Below are positions 1-7,298 of a stretch of DNA of 17,332 nucleotides, one piece after another. This stretch comes from Nitrospinaceae bacterium (GTDB lineage: Bacteria > Nitrospinota > Nitrospinia > Nitrospinales > VA-1), in the NCBI GenBank assembly GCA_029261435.1, contig JAJDBI010000008.1, positions 1 to 17,332 on the forward strand, given 5' to 3'. The notes under the pieces are model-generated. The model saw only the letters and a list, made by a program, of their open reading frames with translations. It did not search any database and had not been told where the DNA came from. Positions within the stretch are counted from its first letter, which is position 1. The number at the start of each line of letters is the position of its first letter. The position numbers and the translations under genes were made by a program.

Positions 1-639
1 GCTTTAAAGTCCGCCCTCACCCATCGACCTGATCTCTTGGCTAAAAAAATGGAACTGGAAAATAGGAATATTGAGACCAAGTTTAATGAAAATCAAATGC
101 TCCCAACCTTGGATTTGGTTACCAGTTTGGGGCTGAATGGATTGAGTGGTGATTCAACAACTACGAATGGGTCCTATAACCAGGCCTTATCGGAAGCATA
201 CTCAACAAAGTTTGGTTTATGGGGGTTTGGACTCAATTTAAGCTACCCAATTGGAAATCGCGCAGCCAAGAGCAAGTTAACGGCAAAAAGGCTGGAAGTA
301 GCTCAGTTATTACTGGATATTAAAGACTTGGAACAAAGCATTGTGGTGGAGGTCCGCGAGGCTCATCGTCAAATTGAAACAGATATTAAAAGGGTTCAGG
401 CCACTAGAATCGCACGAAAGCTTGCTGAAGAAAAATTGAACGCAGAGGAGAAAAAGTTTGAGGTTGGGCTATCAACCAGTTTCAATGTATTGGAGTTTCA
501 GGAAGATCTTGCTGAAGAACAGAGTAATGAGATCAAGTCCCTCATTGATTATAACAAGTCACGTAATAAATTAAATAAGGTCATTGCGCGTACTCTGGAG
601 GCGTATGACATAAAATTGTTATCTAAAGAAGACTCATGA
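1..639 (+). CDS. TolC-family outer-membrane efflux protein, 3' part (5' end outside window)
   Basis: This is the C-terminal part of a TolC-like outer-membrane channel for a tripartite efflux pump. The frame is open from base 1, where it already reads ALKSALTHRPDLLAKK, the conserved 'RPDL' segment of TolC repeats, so the ATG at 37 is internal and the gene begins before the window. The remaining roughly 210 residues show a beta-strand stretch (GLWGFGLNLSYPIGNRAAKS, typical of the second beta-barrel hairpin) followed by long amphipathic helices rich in E, K and Q (the periplasmic coiled-coil tunnel). The stop overlaps the next start (ATGA at 636-639), so it is translationally coupled to the adaptor gene. 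Family membership is secure; the exported substrate cannot be told from this sequence. Confidence 0.93.
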   Translation, partial: ALKSALTHRPDLLAKKMELENRNIETKFNENQMLPTLDLVTSLGLNGLSGDSTTTNGSYNQALSEAYSTKFGLWGFGLNLSYPIGNRAAKSKLTAKRLEVAQLLLDIKDLEQSIVVEVREAHRQIETDIKRVQATRIARKLAEEKLNAEEKKFEVGLSTSFNVLEFQEDLAEEQSNEIKSLIDYNKSRNKLNKVIARTLEAYDIKLLSKEDS

Positions 640-1961
640 AAAAAACCCTGGTATTTGTCGGGGTCACTCTTTTCCTGACCGGCCTATACTTATTCATTTA
701 TAACTCCGAAGTATCAGAAGACACTCCTAAACCAGTATTTAAAACCTCGAAAGTACTGCGAGGTGACCTATCGGTAAAAATATCAGCCACGGGTACAGTT
801 GAACCCAATTTCAAAGTAGAGGTGAAATCCAAAGCCAGTGGTGAGGTGCTGTCCTTTCCTTTTGAAGAAGGAGATCGTGTTAAAAAGGGAACACTTCTTT
901 TACAGTTGGATAAATCCGATGAACAGCGAAATGTTGCCAAAGCACGAACGGAGCTGTCCAGTTCATCAGCGAAGTATAAAAAGGCGGTAACCAGCCTGCT
1001 GCTACAAAATACTAAATACAATACTGACCTAAGATCCTCCAAGTCTGAAATTGAAACTGCTCTTGCCAACCTCAAAGAAGCGGAAGACAAACTGAAACGA
1101 CAACATGAATTATTTGAAAAGAAGTTTGTCTCACAAGAATCTTTAGATACTGCCGCTACTCTTTTCAAGGTGAATCAGGAAAATCTTGTGCAGGCACAAA
1201 CCCGTCTTCAAACAGCCAAGGATTCTATTCACGATATCACTATGAAGGAGAATGAGGTCGAGTTGGTTCAGTCAGAGGTTAAGCGCTCTGAAATTTCTGT
1301 GGATGAAGCAGAAGAACGACTGGAAGAGACAGAGATATTTGCTCCTATTGATGGAGTCATCATTGAAAAATTTGTTGAAGAAGGCCAAATTATTGCTTCT
1401 GGTATTTCAAATGTCAGTGGCGGGACAGCAATAGCAACCATTGCTGACATGTCGCGCTTGTTCATCATTGCAGATATTGACGAAACCGATATTGGGTCTG
1501 TTAAAATTGGTCATGCTGTGCGAATTACGGCAGATGCTTTCCCAAAGGAAGTTTTTAAGGGTAAGGTCACACGTATAGCTCCGCAAGGATTGATCGAAAA
1601 CAGCATTACTATTTTCAAAGCCAAAATTGAAGTACAGGGTACAGGGAAAAATCTGCTGAAGCCCATGATGTCTGCCAATATAGACATAGTCACCCACCAG
1701 GTTAAGGACACGGTATATGCCACTCGCGCCGCAATTCGTAAGGATGATGAAGGCAAGTATGTAATGGTATTAAAAATTGACGAACCTCAAAAAGTAAGAG
1801 TGAAGACAGGAATTAGAAATCCCATTCATGCTCAGATTCTCAGTGGATTAAACCCCGATGAGGAGTTGATATTAGGAGACTGGGAAAAAATCCTTGAGGA
1901 ATCCAAGAAAGAGAAAAGCTCTTCTCTCAAGAAAATTCTATGGATGATTCGTTCGAAGTGA
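636..1961 (+). CDS. MacA/HlyD-type periplasmic adaptor of efflux pump
   Basis: Periplasmic adaptor (membrane fusion protein) that bridges an inner-membrane ABC transporter and the TolC-like channel. Visible in order: one N-terminal membrane anchor (residues about 3-22, LVFVGVTLFLTGLYLFIY), the first half of a lipoyl domain (ATGTVEPNFKVEVKSKASGE, with EEGDRVKKGTLLLQLD), a long alpha-helical hairpin of E/K/Q-rich heptads (about 95-225), the second lipoyl half (IFAPIDGVIIEKFVEEGQII), and the beta-barrel and membrane-proximal domains. Its 441 residues are somewhat longer than E. coli MacA (371), mainly through the hairpin. It overlaps the TolC-like gene by 4 bases and sits 7 bases before the ATPase gene, the usual order for a MacAB-TolC system. 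The start is the ATG in the overlap. Whether it moves macrolides, peptides or lipids is unknown. Confidence 0.93.
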   Translation: MKKTLVFVGVTLFLTGLYLFIYNSEVSEDTPKPVFKTSKVLRGDLSVKISATGTVEPNFKVEVKSKASGEVLSFPFEEGDRVKKGTLLLQLDKSDEQRNVAKARTELSSSSAKYKKAVTSLLLQNTKYNTDLRSSKSEIETALANLKEAEDKLKRQHELFEKKFVSQESLDTAATLFKVNQENLVQAQTRLQTAKDSIHDITMKENEVELVQSEVKRSEISVDEAEERLEETEIFAPIDGVIIEKFVEEGQIIASGISNVSGGTAIATIADMSRLFIIADIDETDIGSVKIGHAVRITADAFPKEVFKGKVTRIAPQGLIENSITIFKAKIEVQGTGKNLLKPMMSANIDIVTHQVKDTVYATRAAIRKDDEGKYVMVLKIDEPQKVRVKTGIRNPIHAQILSGLNPDEELILGDWEKILEESKKEKSSSLKKILWMIRSK

Positions 1962-1968
1962 GGCTACT

Positions 1969-2652
1969 TTGATTGAAGTTGAAAAACTCACCAAAATCTA
2001 TCAAATGGGAGGACAGCAGGTGCCTGCCCTGGCCGGAGTTGATTTTAGAATAGAGAAAGGTGAGTTCGTCGCTATCATGGGCCCCTCTGGGAGTGGAAAA
2101 TCCACCCTGATGAATCTTCTAGGTTGTCTAGACCTACCCACCTCCGGCATTTATCGGCTGGAAAACCTTAATATTCAAGACCTGAACCCCAATCAGTTGG
2201 CAGATGTTCGCAATCACAGAATCGGGTTTGTTTTTCAAAGTTTCAATCTTCTACCTCGTGCTTCGGCCCTGGAAAATACGGAACTACCATTGCTCTATGG
2301 CCGGGTTCCCAAGTCGAAAGAGATTGCATTGAAGGCTCTTGAACGGGTTGGCCTTGCACATCGCGCAAAGCATAATCCTACTGAACTGTCAGGAGGAGAA
2401 CGGCAGAGAGTCGCCATTGCACGCGCACTGGTGAACCGTCCTGCCATCATTTTGGCTGATGAACCTACGGGAAACCTTGATTCTGCTACGGGTAAAGAAA
2501 TTATGGATCTTTTTCAGGAATTGAATCAAGAATCGGTGACTTTGATTTTGGTGACTCATGAGCAGGAGGTTGCACAACAGACAAAGCGAGTCATTCACAT
2601 GAAAGACGGAAAAATCATAGCAGATACATCTAATGGAGTGGAATCATGCTGA
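1969..2652 (+). CDS. MacB-type ABC transporter ATPase (LolD/MacB family)
   Basis: ATP-binding subunit of a type VII ABC transporter (MacB/LolD/FtsE-like). All nucleotide-binding motifs are intact: Walker A GPSGSGKST (38-46), Q-loop Q90, signature LSGGE (140-144), Walker B ILADEP (161-166), D-loop, and H-loop histidine 197 in VTHEQE. The length of 227 residues is normal for a stand-alone ATPase of this family. The chosen start is TTG at 1969, with GAGG (1960-1963) overlapping the previous stop; it gives the canonical N terminus MIEVEKLTKIY. The gene overlaps the permease gene by 7 bases. In E. coli MacB the ATPase and permease are fused; here they are separate genes, as in many LolCD-like and bacteriocin-type exporters. 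Confidence 0.95.
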   Translation: MIEVEKLTKIYQMGGQQVPALAGVDFRIEKGEFVAIMGPSGSGKSTLMNLLGCLDLPTSGIYRLENLNIQDLNPNQLADVRNHRIGFVFQSFNLLPRASALENTELPLLYGRVPKSKEIALKALERVGLAHRAKHNPTELSGGERQRVAIARALVNRPAIILADEPTGNLDSATGKEIMDLFQELNQESVTLILVTHEQEVAQQTKRVIHMKDGKIIADTSNGVESC

Positions 2653-3854
2653 TATGGGTTTTGTTCAAGATGGCTCTAAGGAGTCTCGTTACCCACAAAC
2701 TCAGGACGTTCTTGACTGCTTTGGGAATTATCATTGGGGTTGCATCAGTGATTTCGATGATTTCTATTGGTGAAGGGGCTCGGAACCAGACACAGAGCAC
2801 AATTTCCAAGTTCGGCACCAATATTATTACTATCAAGCCGGGGCAGCAGAAGTCCAGACATGTGACGACTGGTAAGGTCGACACTCTCACTTTGGATGAT
2901 GCTAATTTTGTAAAAGAAAATATTCCTCTTATAACCGGAGTTGCAGCACAGGTCTATCGTTCAGCGCAACTCAAGTTTGAAAATAAGAATACCAACACAA
3001 CTGTTAGAGGAACGGGTGCCAGTTATGCACGATTAGCTAATTTTGAAATGGACCGTGGGCGTTATTTCAATGCCGAGGAAATAAGGTCTGCTAAAAGAAT
3101 TTGTGTTGTTGGCTCTACTGTACTAAAGAATCTTTTTGAAAACCGTAATCCATTGGGCAAAACGATTAAGGTAGATGGTAAGAATTTTCTGGTCATAGGC
3201 ACCACAGTCTCGAAAGGTGCACTGAGTTGGTTTGACCCTGACGATCAAATATTTATCCCGATTACCACGGCGCAAAAGCGGGTTTTTGGCATGGACCACG
3301 TCCAGTCCATTGATGTGCAAGCAGGAAAAATTGAAGATCTAGAAATTATTATTGAGGACATTACCCGAGTTCTTCGACAGAAGCATGATATTGCCGAAGA
3401 TAAGGATGACGATTTTTATGTGCAAAATTCCGCACAGTTTTTACGTAGTTGGGAAGATTCTGCAAAAACATTTACCTATCTGTTGGGAGGTATAGCCGCC
3501 ATTTCGCTTATGGTAGGAGGCATTGGTATCATGAATATAATGCTGGTCTCTGTTACAGAGCGTACCCGGGAGATAGGCATTAGAAAAGCTATCGGGGCCA
3601 AGAAAAAAGAGATTCTGGAACAATTCCTGATAGAATCCGTATTAATCAGTTTTCTTGGCGGTGGCATAGGCGTTTTGGTGGGCATAGGAATTTCTCGCGT
3701 TGTTTCAGGTCTGGGTGATTGGGAGACCGTAGTCTCTACCCAGTCTATTCTTCTCGCCTTTGGTTTTTCAGTGGCGATAGGCGTGTTTTTTGGATTCTAC
3801 CCCGCCAACAAAGCGGCAAATTTGAATCCTATTGATGCACTTCGCTATGAGTAG
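2646..3854 (+). CDS. MacB-type ABC transporter permease (FtsX domain)
   Basis: Inner-membrane permease that transmits ATP hydrolysis to the periplasmic adaptor (mechanotransmission). The 402 residues show the family layout: an N-terminal amphipathic helix and first membrane segment (about 18-40, with the conserved LRTFLTALGIIIGVASVI), a large MacB periplasmic core domain (about 45-270), then three C-terminal membrane segments (about 276-300, 330-352 and 365-388). The conserved FtsX sequence ERTREIGIRKAIGAKKKEI lies between segments 2 and 3, and the protein ends in the typical NPIDALRYE. It overlaps the ATPase gene by 7 bases. It is the last gene of the efflux operon, followed by a 79-base gap in which I see no convincing hairpin terminator. 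Confidence 0.95.
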   Translation: MLIWVLFKMALRSLVTHKLRTFLTALGIIIGVASVISMISIGEGARNQTQSTISKFGTNIITIKPGQQKSRHVTTGKVDTLTLDDANFVKENIPLITGVAAQVYRSAQLKFENKNTNTTVRGTGASYARLANFEMDRGRYFNAEEIRSAKRICVVGSTVLKNLFENRNPLGKTIKVDGKNFLVIGTTVSKGALSWFDPDDQIFIPITTAQKRVFGMDHVQSIDVQAGKIEDLEIIIEDITRVLRQKHDIAEDKDDDFYVQNSAQFLRSWEDSAKTFTYLLGGIAAISLMVGGIGIMNIMLVSVTERTREIGIRKAIGAKKKEILEQFLIESVLISFLGGGIGVLVGIGISRVVSGLGDWETVVSTQSILLAFGFSVAIGVFFGFYPANKAANLNPIDALRYE

Positions 3855-3933
3855 TCGGACTTCATTGCCTTAAAGCAGACCGCAAAATTAAGAGCAATAC
3901 TTTAATGATCTTCCTCTTTTAAGAAATCCTGAC

Positions 3934-5418
3934 ATGGATATTCTGCCCGATAAAAACACATTTATAAAGTTGGCTGCATCCTCCACGCGAGTACCTGTCT
4001 GCGGGCAGGAAAAAATTCGAGATTTGGACCTTTCCAAAGTATTTCAGGAATTATTCCTTCAGAGTAAAAACTCTTTTCTCTTTGAAAGTGCAATGGGACC
4101 GGAGGAAACTGCCCGATACTCTTTAATGGGTGGCGGCTACTCAAAAACAATTGAGATTAAAGGCCAACGAGCAAGCTTGTTCCATGAAGACAAACTGATT
4201 TCAGAATGGGATCAACCTGGTCCTGCGCTTGATCTGTTAAATTTCGAAAAAACCGTTCTTTCTGTAGATTATCTTCCGCATTTCTGGGGAGGCTGGGTGG
4301 GGCTCATCGGCTATGAAGCTGGAGCATGGTTTGAATCTTTACCTGTTAAGAATTCACCTGAAAATAATTTGCCCGATTTTTTGTTTATGGAGGTAGAACG
4401 GTTATTTCTATATGACCATGTTACTGAGGATTTTAAATTCATTCTTTCTCCAAATAAAGATGGCGCAGGCAGTTCCTACGATGAACTAACTTCAGAAATC
4501 AAACAAGTCTGGAAAAATATTTATCGAATATTACACGACATTGAGGAGAGGCAAAAATCAGTAATTGTAAGTCAACCCTTGGCTCCCCTGCCCTCAAATG
4601 GATTAAAGTCTAATTTGAGTGAGGCAGATTATTCAGAACGAGTAGAAAAAGCTAAAAGCTATATCCAGGAAGGAGATATTTATCAGGCCAATCTAGCGCA
4701 AAGATTTGAAACAGGATTTATGGGCAATTCTTTCGAACTATACAGTAGGCTTAGAAAGGTTAATCCCTCACCTTTTTCAGGATATTTGAATTTCCAAAAT
4801 TTTTCGTTAGTCAGTTCCTCTCCTGAACGGTTGGTGAAAGTCCACGAACACAATATTGAGACTAGGCCTATCGCGGGCACACGGCCGCGTGGGCAAGAAG
4901 ATGATGAGGATCAAGCACTCTCAAAGGAATTGTTGTTGAATCCTAAAGAACGCGCTGAACATTTGATGCTGGTCGATTTGGAGCGAAATGATTTAGGACG
5001 AATCTGTAAAGCTGGATCTGTTTTTGTAACGGATTTCATGTTTCTGGAAAAATATTCGCATGTCAGCCATATCGTCTCAAATATAAAAGGAGATCTTAAG
5101 CAAGGGGTCTGTGTTTATGATATTTTGAAATCTGTTTTTCCCGGTGGGACTATCACAGGTTGCCCTAAAATTCGGTGCATGGAAATCATTTCTGAATTGG
5201 AGCCAGTTATGAGAGGACCTTATTCAGGTTCATTTGGATATATTGGATTTGGTCAATATATGGATTTAAATATCATCATACGTTCCATAGTGGTTTGTGA
5301 TGAGATAGCCAGTTTTCATGTGGGAGCAGGCATTGTTGCTGATTCCGATCCGAAAAAAGAGTATCAGGAAACGATGGACAAGGCCGCTGCAATGATACAG
5401 GCCTTATCAAACCAATAG
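3934..5418 (+). CDS. pabB: aminodeoxychorismate synthase component I (PabB-like)
   Basis: Chorismate-binding enzyme expected to make 4-amino-4-deoxychorismate from chorismate and ammonia, supplied by a PabA/TrpG glutaminase that is not in the window; the first step towards p-aminobenzoate and folate. The 494 residues hold an N-terminal anthranilate synthase I domain (about 15-150) and a C-terminal chorismate-binding domain (about 225-490) with SSPERLVK, RPIAGTRPRG (311-320), LMLVDLERNDLGR and FPGGTITGCPK (402-412) followed by a conserved RCMEIISELEP. The 'GGTITGCPK' form is PabB-like, whereas TrpE usually has 'PAGTVSGAPK'. Alanine 314 stands where E. coli PabB has its active-site lysine (PIKGT), so TrpE activity remains possible. 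The adjacent pabC-like gene favours PabB. The start ATG at 3934 has only a weak ribosome binding site. Confidence 0.82.
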   Translation: MDILPDKNTFIKLAASSTRVPVCGQEKIRDLDLSKVFQELFLQSKNSFLFESAMGPEETARYSLMGGGYSKTIEIKGQRASLFHEDKLISEWDQPGPALDLLNFEKTVLSVDYLPHFWGGWVGLIGYEAGAWFESLPVKNSPENNLPDFLFMEVERLFLYDHVTEDFKFILSPNKDGAGSSYDELTSEIKQVWKNIYRILHDIEERQKSVIVSQPLAPLPSNGLKSNLSEADYSERVEKAKSYIQEGDIYQANLAQRFETGFMGNSFELYSRLRKVNPSPFSGYLNFQNFSLVSSSPERLVKVHEHNIETRPIAGTRPRGQEDDEDQALSKELLLNPKERAEHLMLVDLERNDLGRICKAGSVFVTDFMFLEKYSHVSHIVSNIKGDLKQGVCVYDILKSVFPGGTITGCPKIRCMEIISELEPVMRGPYSGSFGYIGFGQYMDLNIIIRSIVVCDEIASFHVGAGIVADSDPKKEYQETMDKAAAMIQALSNQ

Positions 5419-5440
5419 TTTTTGTATTTCATGACAATTC

Positions 5441-5462
5441 ACTGGCGGAGGTTTTCCGCAGT
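5441..5462 (+). other. small hairpin between pabB and pabC
   Basis: In the 57-base gap between pabB and pabC the RNA could fold into a short stem: GCGGA (5445-5449) pairs with TCCGC (5455-5459) around a 5-base loop, extended by three more pairs (5441-5443 with 5460-5462) past one bulged G. Only three T follow, so it does not look like an efficient intrinsic terminator. It could be an mRNA-stability element, or chance. Confidence 0.25.
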
Positions 5463-5475
5463 TTGAGAGAGGAAG

Positions 5476-6342
5476 ATGCAAGATTCTGTTGTTTATATAA
5501 ATGGATTATTCACTCCTCTGAAAAATGCAAAAGTTTCTATTTTGGACAGAGGTTTCTGTTATGGGGATGGTTTATTTGAAACTCTGCGTGCCTGTAAGGG
5601 GAAAGTCTTCAGAGCTGATCAACATTTAAAAAGGTTGTTCCAATCCCTACCCCTGATTTTCATTGACTTACCAATGACACAGCAAGAGGTTAAAGCTGTC
5701 GTGCAGGAAATTCTCAACCGGAACAAGTTTGAAAATGCGATCATTCGTTTGACTGTCACTCGCGGTATCAATGAACCCAGTTTCCAAATAGATCCCGATG
5801 TTTCCCCAACTTTAGTGGTTCATGCCAGACCACATCATCCTTTACCCAAAGCTGTTTATCGAAATGGCGTTCAGATTTCACTCTTGACTCAACCAGCACA
5901 TAATTTGCATGGTATTAATCGGGGGCTCAAGACCTGTAACTTTCTGTCCAATATTTTGGTTCGGGAAATTTCCCAACGTCAAGGGAGCATGGAGGGAGTT
6001 ATTGTCGACCCTGTTCTGGGTGTGACAGAGGGGGCGACCAGTAATCTGTTTATTGTAAAACAGGGAGTGCTTAAAACTCCAGCCGTCAATAATAGTGTGC
6101 TGGAAGGAATCACCCGCGGGGTAGTCCTGGAAATTGCCAGGGATCATAAAATTTCTATTGAAAAGGGTCTATTGGTTGCAGAAGATGTTCTGACTGCTGA
6201 TGAAGTGTTCATCACTAATTCTGGTATAGACATCGTTCCCGTCGTTCGAGTGGATAACACATCGATTGGAAACAAAAAACCGGGAATCCTGACCAGCTTT
6301 TTACAGCAGGAATTCTTAAAATGCGTTGAAGAAGCTGGTTAA
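5476..6342 (+). CDS. pabC: PLP class IV aminotransferase/lyase, likely aminodeoxychorismate lyase (PabC)
   Basis: Fold-type IV PLP enzyme. By context it would split 4-amino-4-deoxychorismate into p-aminobenzoate and pyruvate, next to pabB. Family hallmarks: RGFCYGDGLFETLRA near the N terminus (25-39), the PLP lysine K152 in the GLKTCNFL segment (the 'K-x-x-N-x-L' motif), and glutamate 185 in VTEGATSNLF, which contacts the pyridine nitrogen of PLP. The length of 288 residues is normal. The ATG is preceded by a strong AGAGGAAG ribosome binding site (5467-5475). The same fold includes branched-chain (IlvE) and D-amino-acid aminotransferases, which cannot be excluded from sequence alone; the neighbour pabB is the main argument for PabC. 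Confidence 0.8.
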   Translation: MQDSVVYINGLFTPLKNAKVSILDRGFCYGDGLFETLRACKGKVFRADQHLKRLFQSLPLIFIDLPMTQQEVKAVVQEILNRNKFENAIIRLTVTRGINEPSFQIDPDVSPTLVVHARPHHPLPKAVYRNGVQISLLTQPAHNLHGINRGLKTCNFLSNILVREISQRQGSMEGVIVDPVLGVTEGATSNLFIVKQGVLKTPAVNNSVLEGITRGVVLEIARDHKISIEKGLLVAEDVLTADEVFITNSGIDIVPVVRVDNTSIGNKKPGILTSFLQQEFLKCVEEAG

Positions 6343-6381
6343 ACATGGTAGCGTTTCAATTCTTTTCTTTCGGGTATTACT

Positions 6382-6807
6382 ATGAGTGAACAAAACCGTT
6401 TTCATGACAACCCTTCAGGGGTGATTACTGACACTAAGTATAAAACACATTGGCTTCCCAAAGATTCCTGGGGAGATTTGGGCCAGTGGAGAAATTATGA
6501 CGCAGCACTGGCATATGTCCGGTTAATGAATCAGGTTTATGCTGGAGGGTTCAGCGATTGGAGGCTTCCAACAAGAGAGGAAGCAGAAAATTTTTATGAT
6601 GAGGAATTGACTCAAGTCGATTGGAACGGGGATGTTGTCCATATACACACACTATTTGTCACCAAATGTGCCAATTTCATGTGGCTTAAAGAAACTAATG
6701 ATGATGGCGAAGTTGGTCGGATCAACTTGAGAAATGGTGAAGTGGAATTTGTTGATCGCAATACTCTGGAACATCAGTCGGCTAGATTGATACGGAACAT
6801 AAAATAA
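6382..6807 (+). CDS. DUF1566 (Lcl C-terminal-like) domain protein
   Basis: A 141-residue protein made almost entirely of one DUF1566 domain, recognised by the core GGFSDWRLPTREEAENFYD and the closing ARLIRNIK that resembles the 'vRLVR' end of that family. The fold is related to C-type-lectin and FGE-like domains; its biochemical role is unknown. Most DUF1566 proteins known to me are exported or surface-attached, but this one has no signal peptide or membrane segment and carries two isolated cysteines at most, so it is probably cytosolic. It starts 39 bases after pabC on the same strand, so it may be read from the same transcript. The ribosome binding site is weak. It converges on the minus-strand gene that ends at 6819. 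Confidence 0.75.
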   Translation: MSEQNRFHDNPSGVITDTKYKTHWLPKDSWGDLGQWRNYDAALAYVRLMNQVYAGGFSDWRLPTREEAENFYDEELTQVDWNGDVVHIHTLFVTKCANFMWLKETNDDGEVGRINLRNGEVEFVDRNTLEHQSARLIRNIK

Positions 6808-6818
6808 CTACCAGAGAC

Positions 6819-7205
6819 CTAACCCCAGACTTTATCCCAGAATTCCTTTGAAACCATACTGTCATATTGCCCCAATCTGTAAGCTTCTCCTGATATCACC
6901 TCTTCTTCAATCCTATCCTGATCGTGACTGACAATGAGAACATCTGCGTGCTTTGTTCGGGTGAAACCATTGAAAAGAGTGCCTGAAAGAGTGGGCTCAA
7001 GATCAAGGGGGAACTTTTTTGCAACCCGGGTGCCCTGCCCTGGATCATGCAGGTCAAGACATAACACATTCTTGTCCACCCAACACTCAATGGTTTGATC
7101 TTCGCTTTTTCCCGTGGCAAATATTTTGTTTTCGATTCGCAGTGCGTGGACCGGACTTGCAAATCCTTTACACCAAACTTTTCCCGAATCTTGAATCTCT
7201 TCCAT
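6819..7205 (-). CDS. hypothetical protein, possibly with a frameshifted 5' end
   Basis: I do not recognise this 128-residue protein. It looks coding: balanced hydrophilic composition, acidic stretches (QDRIEEEVISGE) and regular hydrophobic spacing (KHADVLIVSHDQ). No signal peptide, membrane segment or known motif is visible. The ATG at 7205 is preceded by an in-frame stop two codons upstream (7209-7211) and has no ribosome binding site. In another minus-strand frame, a protein-like sequence starting at the ATG at 7246 (MGHKSKLSLTTNDPW) runs into the same spot. One missing G in the CCATGG at 7203-7208 (minus strand) would join the two into NDPWEEIQDSGKVW. The gene may therefore be a slightly longer protein with a one-base deletion, by mutation or sequence error. 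It is divergent from bioF. Confidence 0.55.
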   Translation of the reverse strand: MEEIQDSGKVWCKGFASPVHALRIENKIFATGKSEDQTIECWVDKNVLCLDLHDPGQGTRVAKKFPLDLEPTLSGTLFNGFTRTKHADVLIVSHDQDRIEEEVISGEAYRLGQYDSMVSKEFWDKVWG

Positions 7206-7230
7206 GGATCATTTGTAGTTAATGAGAGTT

Positions 7231-7259
7231 TTGACTTGTGGCCCATTTTATACCATAAT
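7231..7259 (+). promoter_or_regulatory. predicted sigma70-like promoter of the biotin operon
   Basis: TTGACT (7231-7236) and CATAAT (7254-7259) each match the -35 and -10 consensus at 5 of 6 positions, with an optimal 17-base spacer. Transcription would start near 7266, giving a leader of about 33 bases before the bioF TTG. I see no BirA-type operator (TTGT.AACC with inverted partner) overlapping it, so biotin control, if any, is by another route. Confidence 0.55.
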
Positions 7260-7298
7260 TTTAAGAATATTGACCCTTCCAACAAGGTATGAAATCAC

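Noticed and set aside
698..1168. Long minus-strand open frame (156 codons) inside the adaptor gene
   Set aside because: Serine- and leucine-rich product typical of the antisense of an E/K-rich coiled-coil gene. No start signal and no domain.
3855..3933. Terminator after the efflux operon and promoter of pabB
   Set aside because: No GC-rich stem with a T-tract. Candidate boxes (TTGCCT at 3865, TACTTT at 3898) are badly spaced or weak, so no call was made.
6896..7285. Minus-strand open frame overlapping the 128-residue unknown gene
   Set aside because: Only its first 25-30 residues look protein-like. The rest is an off-frame shadow of the unknown gene. Kept only as part of the frameshift hypothesis.
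7206..7298. BirA operator upstream of bioF
   Set aside because: No TTGT.AACC-like half site or inverted repeat found in the region.
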